Assembly (NCBI GenBank): GCA_024231855.1
Contig: JAAEQD010000034.1
Location: 1-64,000, forward strand
DNA from: Candidatus Zixiibacteriota bacterium
GTDB taxonomy: Bacteria > Zixibacteria > MSB-5A5 > UBA10806 > 4484-95
Direction of reading: 5' to 3'
Length of the DNA: 64,000 nucleotides
Shown here: one piece after another, positions 55,114 through 63,701 of the stretch
Position numbering within the stretch: position 1 is the stretch's first letter
Layout: each line of letters opens with the position of its first letter
The notes under the pieces: generated by a model
Told to the model about the DNA's origin: nothing
The model's input: the letters and a program-made list of their open reading frames with translations, nothing else
Database searches by the model: none
Translations under genes and position numbers: made by a program

Positions 55114-55487
55114 GGTTTCTCCTTTACCTCGATTACCTGCCAGATAGATTTCCTGCCCTTCGATTTATTAGGCCTTTGCAGTTTAAGCTCGAGGATAAAC
55201 TCGGGCATTTCAACCTCGATAAAGCCGGTGAATAAACCCTCGCCCATGATTCTGATATCTTTTTCAATAACACGAATATGTTCATATTTAGAATTGTTTA
55301 AATAAGCCGAGGAAGCCAGCTTTATATCGCTCCAGAATGCTTGATAACCAGAATCGCACTCGGTCTGAAAATATATTATATCTTCGTCGGCCGGGTATGG
55401 CAAATTGGTAAAATCTACTTCCTCCTTCTCAGGCACACAGCTTAAAAGAAGAAGGGCAAGACTAACTGACGCAATAAGTGTTTTCAT
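55080..55487 (-). CDS. Small lipoprotein in the Kdo operon
   Basis: The 135-residue protein has a type II signal peptide with lipobox LLLSC (lipidated Cys near residue 17). The mature domain is small, mixed alpha/beta and ends in a lysine-rich tail. Its start overlaps the pyrG stop (ATGA) and its end overlaps kdsA. The position in a Kdo operon recalls genes for LPS transport such as lptC, but there is no clear similarity. I do not recognise it. Confidence 0.72.
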   Translation of the reverse strand: MKTLIASVSLALLLLSCVPEKEEVDFTNLPYPADEDIIYFQTECDSGYQAFWSDIKLASSAYLNNSKYEHIRVIEKDIRIMGEGLFTGFIEVEMPEFILELKLQRPNKSKGRKSIWQVIEVKEKPWPTKKSKSDR

Positions 55488-57157
55488 TCTTTTTTGGCTT
55501 GAACGTCCGTGACTTCCGCCGGTGAAATTTCTCTGGACTGTCTGTATTTCAGGGCCGCCTCGACCAATCCCTTAAACAGCGGATGAGGATTCATTGGCCG
55601 TGATTTCAGTTCCGGATGAAATTGACTACCGATGAAATATGGATGATCGGCCAGTTCACAAATCTCAACGAGTTTCTCATCCGGTGAAAGACCCGAAAAG
55701 ACCATGCCATTATCACGTAATTCATCACGGTAATCGTTATTGACCTCATAGCGATGGCGATGACGTTCGCTAATTTTTAGTTTGCCATAAAGTTTATGTG
55801 CCAGAGAGCCGCGTTTGACTTCGCAGGGATATGCTCCCAGACGCATGGTGCCGCCCATATTGGTTATGTGGCGTTGCTCATCCATCAGATGTATAACGGG
55901 ATGTTTCGACTCCTGGTTGAACTCGAACGAATTCGCGTTCTCCAGGCCGCAAATATTCCGGGCGTATTCGATTATGGCGCATTGCAGACCCAGACATATA
56001 CCCAGAAACGGAATTTTATTTTCGCGCACATATTTAATCGCCTCGATTTTACCCTCGATACCGCGTTCGCCGAAACCACCGGGAATAAGTATACCATCAA
56101 CATTATCGAGATATTTCTCGGCTCCATTATCGACTATGTCCTCGGATGATACCCAGACAAGTTCGACTTTGGTTTCATTGGCTATGCCGCCATGAATGAA
56201 CGATTCCATAATCGACTTATAGGCATCCTTGAGATTGATATACTTGCCGCAGATAGCGATTCGCACAGTATGTTTAGGATTCTTGATTTTATCTACCATC
56301 CGCCGCCATTTGCCCAAATCGAGGTCTTTACATAGCAGTTTCAGATAATGAACGACCAGGTTATCGACCAGTTCGCGATGAAAAAGAATCGGCACTTCAT
56401 AGATAGTTTCACAATCCAAATCCTGGATAACGGCCTCCGGCGGGACATTGCAAAACAAAGCGATCTTGCGCTTTATATCCCTGGACAATTCTTTGGATGA
56501 CCGGCAAATCAGGATATCCGGCTGAATACCTATTTCACGGAGCATTCTCACAGAGTGTTGAGTTGGTTTAGTTTTCAGCTCATCCGATGTTTCAAGATAG
56601 GGGACGAGCGTAAGATGAATATAAAGCACGTTTTCCTTACCGTGTTCCAGTCCCATCTGACGGATTGCCTCGAGAAAAGACAGCGCCTCGATATCGCCGA
56701 CCGTGCCGCCGATTTCGGTGATTATGATATCGATATTCTCATCCTGCTTGGCCAGCCGTGTACATCGCGACATGATTTCGTCCGTTATATGCGGGATTAC
56801 CTGAACAGTAGCGCCGAGATAATCCCCCCGGCGTTCCCGCTGAATAACGGTATCATAAACCTGTCCTGATGTCACATTGGAGAGTTTGTTTAAGTTGACA
56901 TCGATATACCGTTCGTAATGGCCCAGATCCAGATCAGTCTCCGAACCGTCATCCAGAACGTAAACTTCGCCATGTTGAAACGGATTCATAGTGCCGGGAT
57001 CGACATTGATGTATGGGTCGAATTTTTGAAGTCTGACCTCCAGGCCGCGCGATTTTAACAGCAGTCCAATACTACCTGCGGCAATTCCTTTACCCAACGA
57101 TGATGTTACCCCGCCTGTTATGAAGATAAATTTCGTTTGTTTTGCCATGCGCGCCAT
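55484..57157 (-). CDS. pyrG: CTP synthase
   Basis: The 557-residue enzyme has the synthetase domain ([20 protein letters not shown] near residue 12, [25 protein letters not shown] near residue 45) and the C-terminal glutamine amidotransferase with [18 protein letters not shown] holding the nucleophile Cys, and a HPEL pair near residue 525. It supplies CTP, which the adjacent KdsB uses to activate Kdo. An ATG three codons further in is an alternative start. It is embedded between kdsB and the lipoprotein. Confidence 0.97.
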   Translation of the reverse strand: MARMAKQTKFIFITGGVTSSLGKGIAAGSIGLLLKSRGLEVRLQKFDPYINVDPGTMNPFQHGEVYVLDDGSETDLDLGHYERYIDVNLNKLSNVTSGQVYDTVIQRERRGDYLGATVQVIPHITDEIMSRCTRLAKQDENIDIIITEIGGTVGDIEALSFLEAIRQMGLEHGKENVLYIHLTLVPYLETSDELKTKPTQHSVRMLREIGIQPDILICRSSKELSRDIKRKIALFCNVPPEAVIQDLDCETIYEVPILFHRELVDNLVVHYLKLLCKDLDLGKWRRMVDKIKNPKHTVRIAICGKYINLKDAYKSIMESFIHGGIANETKVELVWVSSEDIVDNGAEKYLDNVDGILIPGGFGERGIEGKIEAIKYVRENKIPFLGICLGLQCAIIEYARNICGLENANSFEFNQESKHPVIHLMDEQRHITNMGGTMRLGAYPCEVKRGSLAHKLYGKLKISERHRHRYEVNNDYRDELRDNGMVFSGLSPDEKLVEICELADHPYFIGSQFHPELKSRPMNPHPLFKGLVEAALKYRQSREISPAEVTDVQAKKE

Positions 57158-57159
57158 GA

Positions 57160-57909
57160 TTACCTCATGCCTTCCAATAATTGTTCAGCTTTAAATAAAT
57201 CTTCCTGCGAATCTATGCCTGTATATATTTGTTTAGACGAAACACAATAAATATCATAACCATTTTCCAGCGCCCTTAGTTGCTCGAGGCTTTCTATTAT
57301 CTCGAGATTCGATTGGCCCAGCGATCTGAATTTCTGCAGAAATTCCGCGGTGAAACCATAGATACCGAAATGATGAAAGATAGGTATGGTTTTAAGGTCG
57401 ATTTCCCGGCCCCTTGTCTCGAACCAGGGGACCCTGCTTCTGGAAAAATACAACGCCCGGTTGTTTTTATCCATTACCACCTTGACGACATTGGGATTAT
57501 CGATTTCCTCGATATCTGTAATTGGGCTGCAGGCAGTGCTCATCAGCGCTTTCGGATTATCTATCAAGCAGTTAGCGACTTTTTCGATAATCTGAGGTGA
57601 AATAAGCGGCTCATCTCCTTGAATGTTCACGAATATATCTGCTTTCAGGTCTTTAGCGACTGCCGCCACTCGCTCGCTGCCGCAGATGTAATTCCCTGTT
57701 GTCATCACGACTTTTCCGTCATGTTGGCTGACCGTATCGAAAATCCTTTGATCATCGGTAGCGACGATAACATCATCGAAAATAGTAGCTTTCTTAGCCT
57801 GATTGTAGACCCGAACGACTATTGGCAGTCCACCCAGGGTGGCCAGCGCCTTGCCGGGGAATCGCCGTGAGGCGTATCTTGCGGGAATTATTCCAATTAC
57901 TTTCGGCAC
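57160..57909 (-). CDS. kdsB: CMP-Kdo synthetase (3-deoxy-manno-octulosonate cytidylyltransferase)
   Basis: The 249-residue enzyme has [16 protein letters not shown] at the start, VATDDQRI near residue 51, [12 protein letters not shown] near residue 95, and SRSRVPWF near residue 150, all KdsB signatures. It activates Kdo with CTP. The start is GTG at 57909, which falls at about the predicted transcription start, so the mRNA is probably leaderless. It opens the kdsB-pyrG-lipoprotein-kdsA operon. Confidence 0.96.
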   Translation of the reverse strand: MPKVIGIIPARYASRRFPGKALATLGGLPIVVRVYNQAKKATIFDDVIVATDDQRIFDTVSQHDGKVVMTTGNYICGSERVAAVAKDLKADIFVNIQGDEPLISPQIIEKVANCLIDNPKALMSTACSPITDIEEIDNPNVVKVVMDKNNRALYFSRSRVPWFETRGREIDLKTIPIFHHFGIYGFTAEFLQKFRSLGQSNLEIIESLEQLRALENGYDIYCVSSKQIYTGIDSQEDLFKAEQLLEGMR

Positions 57910-57914
57910 GAGTT

Positions 57915-57943
57915 ATTTTACTAAAAGGTTGATAGCCTGTCAA
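57915..57943 (-). promoter_or_regulatory. Sigma-70-type promoter of the Kdo operon, leaderless
   Basis: On the minus strand TTGACA (complement of 57938-57943) and TAAAAT (complement of 57915-57920) are 17 bases apart. The start site is expected about six or seven bases on, at the GTG start codon of kdsB (57909). Confidence 0.8.
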
Positions 57944-57978
57944 TAGAAAACCCAAAAGCGGAGATTCTGTAGGATGCG

Positions 57979-58380
57979 CTAACCAACTTGCCCGGTTTCG
58001 AGCGATGTCTTCTTACTTATCAACGCGTAGAAACCAGTCACGATTATAGCGATCAGCAAACTTAATGATCCACCGCAAGAAACCTGGTTCCCGATCATCA
58101 AAGCCCCAACTATCCCAGCCACAATTGGAAGCAGAATACTCAATAAGAGCGCCATCCAATAAGATCGGCCTTTCTTTCTCGCCAGAATACTCGCTACGCC
58201 ACCAATCAAACCTAAAACGCCCAGGGCGCCTAGATGAGCAAAGGTGTAGAATAATGGTAAACCACGATCCAGCGAGAAATAGCCAATGCAACCGATAATC
58301 AAAGCAATAAGAGACGATAGCAGCACCCACTTTGAGGGCAAGCCTTTTTTCATGCCTTCTTTTTTTTGAGTTTCATTCAA
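57979..58380 (-). CDS. Small four-TM membrane protein
   Basis: The 133-residue protein has four hydrophobic segments (about residues 18-36, 42-66, 74-96 and 102-122) and a charged N-terminus. GGGAGGA lies about eleven bases before the ATG. No family is recognised with confidence; the small loop CGGSL near residue 104 has no known meaning. It is transcribed away from the DUF92 gene and lies upstream of the Kdo operon on the same strand. Confidence 0.72.
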   Translation of the reverse strand: MNETQKKEGMKKGLPSKWVLLSSLIALIIGCIGYFSLDRGLPLFYTFAHLGALGVLGLIGGVASILARKKGRSYWMALLLSILLPIVAGIVGALMIGNQVSCGGSLSLLIAIIVTGFYALISKKTSLETGQVG

Positions 58381-58475
58381 ACAAATTCCTCCCGTTCAGC
58401 TTAAGTATATGTACATACGTAGTTATTCATCTCCGTGTTTCGGATTATCTGGGTGGTAGAGTAGGGGTGCCCCAT

Positions 58476-58494
58476 CTCCCGCCTAAAGCGGGAG
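58476..58494. repeat. Short dispersed hairpin
   Basis: CTCCCGC (58476-58482) and GCGGGAG (58488-58494) form a perfect seven-base stem over a five-base loop, in the gap between the membrane protein gene and the DUF92 gene. It resembles dispersed hairpin repeats. Confidence 0.6.
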
Positions 58495-58558
58495 TGGGTG
58501 ACTTAACGAATCCGTTCATACTGTTATGAGTCGAAACAGAGTTTCTGGTGCAATTGCA

Positions 58559-58580
58559 TTCCCAAACTGGAGTTTGGGAA
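58559..58580. repeat. Short dispersed hairpin
   Basis: TTCCCAAACT (58559-58568) and AGTTTGGGAA (58571-58580) form a perfect ten-base inverted repeat with two central bases. It is of the same dispersed hairpin kind as the cluster near 49.6 kb. Confidence 0.65.
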
Positions 58581-58623
58581 CGAGGAAGTGGCAGAGATTT
58601 AGGAACGAGATAGGCATGAATAT

Positions 58624-58652
58624 TTCCCACTACTTCAGGTCATTTTTATAAT
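58624..58652 (+). promoter_or_regulatory. Probable promoter of the DUF92 gene, nearly leaderless
   Basis: TTCCCA (58624-58629) and TATAAT (58647-58652) are 17 bases apart; a second TATAAT overlaps at 58652-58657. Transcription should begin between about 58659 and 58664, at or within five bases of the ATG at 58664. No ribosome-binding site is seen. Confidence 0.6.
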
Positions 58653-58663
58653 ATAATACCCTC

Positions 58664-59482
58664 ATGGATGTTACCACGCTTGCCAGCCAATTGAGTCTCT
58701 CTCAAATAGCAATCGGGATTGGTCTTTCTGTTATTCTGGCAGCTATGTCTTATCGATTTGAAGCCCTTTCGCTATCCGGGGCATTTGGTACGACTATAGT
58801 TGGCATGGTGATTTTCGGACTAGGCGGATTGCCGATGGCGGTGCCGCTTCTGTTTTTCTTCATCAGCTCAAGCCTTCTCTCGATGCTTAAAAGCGATACC
58901 AAGCTCAAATCGCTGAAAGCGGTCGAGAAAGCCGGGCCGAGGGATGTCTGGCAGGTGATGGCCAACGGGGGCGTGGGCACTGCCTGTGTTCTGATCTGGT
59001 TTGTCACGGACCAGCCGATTTATATCTATTTGTATGTGGCGGCGATGTGCGCCTCGACTGCCGACACCTGGGCGACCGAAATCGGCACGCTCTATTCGGC
59101 GAATCCTGTGTCGATAGTATCGTTCAAGCGAGTACTTTCGGGACAATCCGGTGGCGTTTCGGTAGTCGGGACTGCGGCTTCAATGATGGGAGCATTGACG
59201 ACGGCGGTAGTTTCGTATTTGGTGATTAATGATGGCAATTGGCATATCTGGCTGATCTGCGGCCTGGCCGGTTTCGCCGGCTCGTTGGTTGACTCGATCT
59301 TAGGGGCGACTATTCAGGCGCAATACCGATGCCCGGTTTGCGAAAGCGTTACTGAGAGAAAATCGCATTGCAAGCAGGAAGGCATACTTAAAAAGGGTGC
59401 AAAAATCATTAATAATGATATGGTTAATTTAGTGAGTAATCTTGCTGCTGTTGTCGCGGCTTTATCAATGATTATGAACTAA
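58664..59482 (+). CDS. DUF92 (TIGR00297-like) membrane protein
   Basis: The 272-residue protein has about seven membrane segments. ANGGVGTACVLIW near residue 105, ASTADTWATEIG near residue 130, and GFAGSLVDSILGATIQAQYRC near residue 205 match the DUF92 family, which includes plant VTE6 phytyl-phosphate kinase. A prenyl-phosphate kinase-like role is possible. A CPVC-x(9)-C cluster near residue 225 may bind a metal. Confidence 0.87.
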   Translation: MDVTTLASQLSLSQIAIGIGLSVILAAMSYRFEALSLSGAFGTTIVGMVIFGLGGLPMAVPLLFFFISSSLLSMLKSDTKLKSLKAVEKAGPRDVWQVMANGGVGTACVLIWFVTDQPIYIYLYVAAMCASTADTWATEIGTLYSANPVSIVSFKRVLSGQSGGVSVVGTAASMMGALTTAVVSYLVINDGNWHIWLICGLAGFAGSLVDSILGATIQAQYRCPVCESVTERKSHCKQEGILKKGAKIINNDMVNLVSNLAAVVAALSMIMN

Positions 59483-59518
59483 ACTGAAACGCGATTTTTA
59501 GAGACGTGTAACTTATTG

Positions 59519-59527
59519 TGGTATAAT
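59519..59527 (+). promoter_or_regulatory. Possible extended -10 promoter at the island edge
   Basis: TGGTATAAT (59519-59527) is an extended -10 box without a good -35. It lies at the left edge of the AT-rich island, 255 bases before the helix-turn-helix candidate. The rest of this gap (59483-59781) holds only a doubtful small ORF. Confidence 0.35.
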
Positions 59528-59611
59528 GGATTAAAAAGTACTTGCGCAACTATACCAAAAAAGACTATTATTCAATGTTTCATTTTGAAACAGGAATGAC
59601 TTAAAGCATGA

Positions 59612-59767
59612 TTGAAGTTAATTGTTGCACAACTAATCAGGAAGCAAATTATAATTTACACAGGTATCAAGATACTAAAATTCTCAATCGATAATATAAA
59701 AGAAGGGAAACTTAAATATAACAATTTCGTAACAGATGTCAAGGAAAATCTTAAAAATATTCCTTGA
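59612..59767 (+). CDS. Doubtful 51-residue small ORF
   Basis: A frame from TTG 59612 to TGA 59765 encodes 51 residues rich in Ile, Lys and Asn (ending FVTDVKENLKNIP). No ribosome-binding site is seen. Its stop lies just before the next gene. It may be a remnant of a longer gene or chance in AT-rich DNA. Confidence 0.22.
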   Translation: MKLIVAQLIRKQIIIYTGIKILKFSIDNIKEGKLKYNNFVTDVKENLKNIP

Positions 59768-59781
59768 CGGAAGAGCATTTG

Positions 59782-60249
59782 ATGGCTAAATTATTAGTTT
59801 TTAAAGTGATGGCTGATGTGGCAATACGATTCCTGAAGGCAGGTAGAACAATTATGGCTCCATATTTAAGGTGGCTTAAAGATGATGATGAGGGGTTGAG
59901 GGGTAGTAAAAATTTATTGGATAAGTTGAATCCCGGCGCCAAAGCGGTATCCGAGTCGGATATCCCAGATGATGCTTCCAATTATTCTGGGCCTCTCTCC
60001 CAAGACGCATCATCTATGGAAAATCCGTTTCTTACGACCAGTACGAAATTCGATGTGGGTAATAATGTGCCTAATAATCTCATTAAGAAGGTTGAAAATA
60101 TACATATAGCTTTAGGCTATGGCGATGACGCTATACCAATTAAATTCTTGTATGATAATTTGTATTATTCAAAAAGTACTATAAGAAAATGCCTTGATGA
60201 TTTTAAGTGGTATTTAGACAAGCGTAATATTAAAATTAAGTATGAATAA
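59782..60249 (+). CDS. Hypothetical protein with possible C-terminal helix-turn-helix
   Basis: The ATG at 59782 follows GGAAGAG at six bases, giving 155 residues; an in-frame TTG at 59764 lacks support. The N-terminal 35 residues are hydrophobic-basic, the middle (about 40-95) is low-complexity and likely disordered. The C-terminal part, LYDNLYYSKSTIRKCLDDF and onward, resembles the recognition region of winged-helix regulators. I infer possible DNA binding. It is convergent with the next gene and belongs to the AT-rich island. Confidence 0.6.
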   Translation: MAKLLVFKVMADVAIRFLKAGRTIMAPYLRWLKDDDEGLRGSKNLLDKLNPGAKAVSESDIPDDASNYSGPLSQDASSMENPFLTTSTKFDVGNNVPNNLIKKVENIHIALGYGDDAIPIKFLYDNLYYSKSTIRKCLDDFKWYLDKRNIKIKYE

Positions 60250-60260
60250 GATAATTAATC

Positions 60261-60653
60261 CTATTTGTTTGTAATAACGTCCTTAAGTTCTTCTATATTA
60301 TCGCTAATAACGGCTATGGATGATTGAGTATCTGTTATATAATTGCCATATTGGCCTTTTTGACTTCTTAATACCTTCATGCAATATTCGGTGACCAGGT
60401 AGACGCTTGAACTAATCGTTATCAAAACGAAATCAAAATAGCCTACAACAGTTCCTAGCATTAAGGGCAATACCGTCCCGGGGTGCTTTTTCTTATCATT
60501 TGTCTCCCATGGTTGATAGGGATTTTTGTTGAATTCTATTTCAAATAGTTCAGCGCCTTCGTCAGTACACTTAATATATGTTAGCGCGACCAGGCCTCTC
60601 TTTAATTCTTTACTTATCTGGCCCCTATCCTTTTTTTTTGTTTTCTTGGGCAT
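60261..60653 (-). CDS. Small membrane protein coupled to the metallopeptidase gene
   Basis: The ATG at 60653 follows AAGGAA, giving 130 residues. The N-terminus is very basic (PKKTKKKDRGQ), and one or two hydrophobic segments lie near residues 62-90 (TVLPLMLGTVVGYFDFVLIT). It overlaps the end of the metallopeptidase gene by 29 bases, so the two are probably translationally coupled. No family is recognised. A role as membrane partner of the peptidase is an inference. Confidence 0.65.
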   Translation of the reverse strand: MPKKTKKKDRGQISKELKRGLVALTYIKCTDEGAELFEIEFNKNPYQPWETNDKKKHPGTVLPLMLGTVVGYFDFVLITISSSVYLVTEYCMKVLRSQKGQYGNYITDTQSSIAVISDNIEELKDVITNK

Positions 60654-62628
60654 AAACATTTCCTTGTGATTTTGCTAAAGCAAGTCTCCATTGAAGACGT
60701 TGTCTTTCACAATCTTCTTTTTTATTATCTAAGGTTTTAAACCAAAGCGCGTTTATTATATCTGATGCCATCAACCGGAATTTTCCTGGATTTTCGAATT
60801 TGATTTCATCTTTATTATCTTTGTATATTTCTTTTTCAATTATCTCTTTTAATCCCAGCATATCATCCCAATAAATTTTGTTATTATCAATCCTATCGGC
60901 TAAAACTCTGAATATTTTTGATAGCCAGTTTTCATTAAACTGCGGGATATTGTATTGTCCTTTTGTTGAACAAGCTTCATAAATGTGAGAGTAATCCGTT
61001 GAACCACAAATGTTCCTTATTATGTCTTTGTAACAAGCCTGCGTATCATCTTTCAGCCACCAGTTTTCTTTCCATATTTCCCATATATTACTGTTAAGTT
61101 CATAAAATACAGAATCCTTCTGGAAACCTTCGATCAATCTTTGGGCTTTTTTTACTGTTTCTTTTAATCCCATTTCTTTTGCGATTTCCAGAAGAATGTT
61201 AACCCTGACGATTAAAGGGGGATGATTAGTTACGGGAAAGCGCCGGTCTATAACTCTTGGATTTTTATCAAAAGTTAATATAGAAGCGTTATCATTAATT
61301 CCCATACAAATTAAGGCATAAATATAGGACTGTTGGGCGACGATAAGTCCGCAGATATCCGCGATCAATTCATTTGCGAATTTCTTAGCTTTTCTTTCAA
61401 AAAAACGGGGATCATAATCTTTTATCGTATCATCCCAAATTTGCTCTTTCATGCTCAAATTATAGTCCGAATCGATGTCATTTTTGCAATAATTGGGCTT
61501 TATATAAGCTTCAAATCCTTGATTATATTTTTTTGTCCGGGTATTGTTTTTCAAGCAATACAGGTTTAGCAGAAAATCACAAATATTCGTTTGTAAATTA
61601 GCCCTGGCAAATACTAAATCAGACATCGATTTGCCAAAATCCTTTTCGACCTTATTGACTTTTTTAAAATCGCTTCGTTTAAAATAATTTTTCTTAAGCA
61701 ATTGATCGTCAAATCCGAAATTTGACTCAAAAATCAGTTCTGCAACTCTTATTATTGGGTGGAAAAGTTCGTGAGCCAATAAAGAACTGTATCTTATCAT
61801 TACTGGGAAGTACCTGGGCGCTTCCACTTTGGAGAAGTTAATCATGTATTCAGTATAGTCCTTTAAGCAGTTAGTAATAGCTAGAGCATTGTCGATAATC
61901 TGATTATTATACAGATCATCTAAACTATCATTTTTTATCATATAGGAAAACGCTTTTTCCCCCTGAATAAATACGGGGATTTGCTTTAGATCATAAAACG
62001 GACGCCAGCAAAAGTTTTCACCTCTGGAGACAACAATTACCGGCGAAGAAATTTCTCTATCTTTATATTTGTTGCTGGGAAAGTATTTATCCTTTGTGCT
62101 GTAGAAATAATCCTGAGCCAATGAAGTAATTCCCCTGAAAGTATCAGCGTAATCTATATGAACTTCCGATAGCCTCATTCTTGGTGAATTGAAAGCAGGC
62201 AGAAATATCGAAGATGATGAAGCGTTCCTGAACCGTCTATGGATCAGTGAATTAGATATATCCTGCATAGTGCCGCTTAAGCTGCTTATTGAATTATCAA
62301 TCCAATTAAGCATTGTTATGAAAGTATTATTAAACCATTTACCCTCACGATAGTTTTTATCTTCGCTCTTAATATTGTACCATTCTTGAAATATGGAATC
62401 GATTTGATCGCAAATTGAGACAAGAGCTTTTTCCAGATTTTCCGCTTGAATCTTAAGATTTTGAAAGTATTTATATTTCAAATGATTACTAACTGTACAC
62501 ATCTCTTTTGTGTATATTACTTCCTGCAATAAATAAGAACAAGCTTCCCGCCTGTAACGAAAATTCTCAGCGATCATGTTCCTGATCTTTGTTCTGGTTA
62601 GGGATTTGTTGAAATCTTCTAAATTCAT
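60625..62628 (-). CDS. Putative zinc metallopeptidase of unknown family (HELFH ... ELIAD)
   Basis: The ATG at 62628 follows GAGGT, giving 667 residues; the open frame extends upstream without support. Residues 286-290 are HELFH, an HExxH zinc motif. At residues 420-424 lies ELIAD, resembling the ExxAD third-ligand motif of gluzincins such as M48. The N-terminal 280 residues are helical without known motifs. No signal peptide or membrane segment is visible. The gene overlaps a small membrane protein and is divergent from the 222-residue gene. I do not recognise the full-length family. Confidence 0.72.
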   Translation of the reverse strand: MNLEDFNKSLTRTKIRNMIAENFRYRREACSYLLQEVIYTKEMCTVSNHLKYKYFQNLKIQAENLEKALVSICDQIDSIFQEWYNIKSEDKNYREGKWFNNTFITMLNWIDNSISSLSGTMQDISNSLIHRRFRNASSSSIFLPAFNSPRMRLSEVHIDYADTFRGITSLAQDYFYSTKDKYFPSNKYKDREISSPVIVVSRGENFCWRPFYDLKQIPVFIQGEKAFSYMIKNDSLDDLYNNQIIDNALAITNCLKDYTEYMINFSKVEAPRYFPVMIRYSSLLAHELFHPIIRVAELIFESNFGFDDQLLKKNYFKRSDFKKVNKVEKDFGKSMSDLVFARANLQTNICDFLLNLYCLKNNTRTKKYNQGFEAYIKPNYCKNDIDSDYNLSMKEQIWDDTIKDYDPRFFERKAKKFANELIADICGLIVAQQSYIYALICMGINDNASILTFDKNPRVIDRRFPVTNHPPLIVRVNILLEIAKEMGLKETVKKAQRLIEGFQKDSVFYELNSNIWEIWKENWWLKDDTQACYKDIIRNICGSTDYSHIYEACSTKGQYNIPQFNENWLSKIFRVLADRIDNNKIYWDDMLGLKEIIEKEIYKDNKDEIKFENPGKFRLMASDIINALWFKTLDNKKEDCERQRLQWRLALAKSQGNVYAQENKKKG

Positions 62629-62637
62629 AATAAACCT

Positions 62638-62649
62638 CTTGTTAACAAG
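62638..62649. promoter_or_regulatory. Palindromic operator candidate in the divergent promoter region
   Basis: CTTGTTAACAAG is a perfect 12-base palindrome. It overlaps the -35 box (TTGTTA, 62639-62644) of the rightward promoter and lies between the leftward promoter and the start of the metallopeptidase gene. A dimeric regulator bound here could control both directions. Confidence 0.5.
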
Positions 62650-62667
62650 GCTCCCTATTATTATAAT
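62639..62667 (+). promoter_or_regulatory. Promoter of the 222-residue island gene
   Basis: TTGTTA (62639-62644) and TATAAT (62662-62667) are 17 bases apart. The start near 62674 leaves about 37 bases with AAGGGG before the ATG at 62711. Confidence 0.6.
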
Positions 62668-62685
62668 TATTAACATAGAAGTCAA
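62658..62685 (-). promoter_or_regulatory. Promoter of the metallopeptidase gene
   Basis: On the minus strand TTGACT (complement of 62680-62685) is followed after 16 bases by TAATAA (complement of 62658-62663); a TATAAT overlaps at a 14-base spacing. It interleaves with the rightward promoter. Confidence 0.45.
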
Positions 62686-62710
62686 CACTTTTTTAAGGGG
62701 ATGAAAAAAA

Positions 62711-63379
62711 ATGTTAGAAAAGCATAATTTTAATAAGCTCGTCAAAAGAATTTGCCGCGATACGTTTTCTCTTACTCTAAAAAACAAACTGCTTACGGGA
62801 GAAGATAAAGATCAGCTCTTAGAGAAATTGATCTCGAATTTGACTAAATGTGAAGATTTATATAATCGGGATCAAATTGATGATTCGTTGAAGCTTATTG
62901 AAAATCAGACGGCCAGATTTGATATTGCGCCTGAATCTCCCATTGATGGGATTAAATTCGTTTATGATAGAACTAAGGAAGTCTGGATTGCCGATCTAAG
63001 CAGATTTCAGTTAGTATTAAATGTTCTGAATTTTGTCGGAAAAAAAATCAACATAGATATTATAGATATTATATCTCAGTACATTCCCGTCATTTTGCCA
63101 TCGATAACAAAACTGGATAACTTCTATGAAATGTCGGTGTATATTGCCATCGTAATTCATCAAATCGAAAATAAAGAAATAGATGGAATCGAGTCATTAA
63201 TCCATATAGATGATTTGGAAAAGCAATTAAAATCTGCTATTGATAATTTTGAGGTTGACAAGTTTATTAATGCAATTAGTTCCTTACTTAAAAAAGACCT
63301 TATCAATCGAGCCCGGGAAGATCAAAATAGATTAGGCGTTGCCGACGATATCTTGCTAATTATTGATAGAGTTTCTTAG
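62711..63379 (+). CDS. Hypothetical helical protein divergent from the metallopeptidase
   Basis: The 222-residue protein is predicted to be almost all helical, with leucine- and isoleucine-rich amphipathic stretches and no signal peptide or membrane segment. Nothing in it matches a family I know. AAGGGG lies ten bases before the ATG. It shares a control region with the metallopeptidase gene and is as AT-rich as it, so the two likely moved together. A role as substrate, regulator or inhibitor of the peptidase is only a guess from position. Confidence 0.65.
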   Translation: MLEKHNFNKLVKRICRDTFSLTLKNKLLTGEDKDQLLEKLISNLTKCEDLYNRDQIDDSLKLIENQTARFDIAPESPIDGIKFVYDRTKEVWIADLSRFQLVLNVLNFVGKKINIDIIDIISQYIPVILPSITKLDNFYEMSVYIAIVIHQIENKEIDGIESLIHIDDLEKQLKSAIDNFEVDKFINAISSLLKKDLINRAREDQNRLGVADDILLIIDRVS

Positions 63380-63625
63380 CTCGTTTAAACGGTTGTGGTA
63401 AGGAGTATAGAGTAACCACGGACGGGCCACCGATGCTTCAAGCAAAAAGGTCGCAACCGGCATCTTTATTATTATTGCCTCGGATGGCTTGAAATCAATA
63501 ACACGCAAGATAATTTATCTTAAATATAACCAAACATAGACTAAATTTATCCCCGTTTTTCGCAACCTATATTCTAACTCAATTGTTCTATTATAATATT
63601 TTGTAAGAGGCAACTAGCTTAAATC

Positions 63626-63662
63626 GAGTGCCAATACTGTGTTTAGTTGAATATTGGCACTC
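63626..63662. repeat. Perfect 11-base inverted repeat upstream of the acyl-CoA dehydrogenase gene
   Basis: GAGTGCCAATA (63626-63636) and TATTGGCACTC (63652-63662) are separated by 15 bases. A TATAAT at 63592-63597 lies upstream, so the repeat would fall in the leader. It lacks a T-run, so it is more likely an operator or leader hairpin than a terminator. The arms are in the opposite order from CIRCE. The remainder of the 63380-63701 gap shows no gene. Confidence 0.6.
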
Positions 63663-63701
63663 TGTTAAAGCATGAAGGTTAGATTTGTAAGGAGTACGAT
63701 T

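Noticed and set aside
63626..63662. CIRCE (HrcA) element
   Set aside because: The arms contain GAGTGC and GCACTC but in the opposite order and with the wrong spacer (15 rather than 9).
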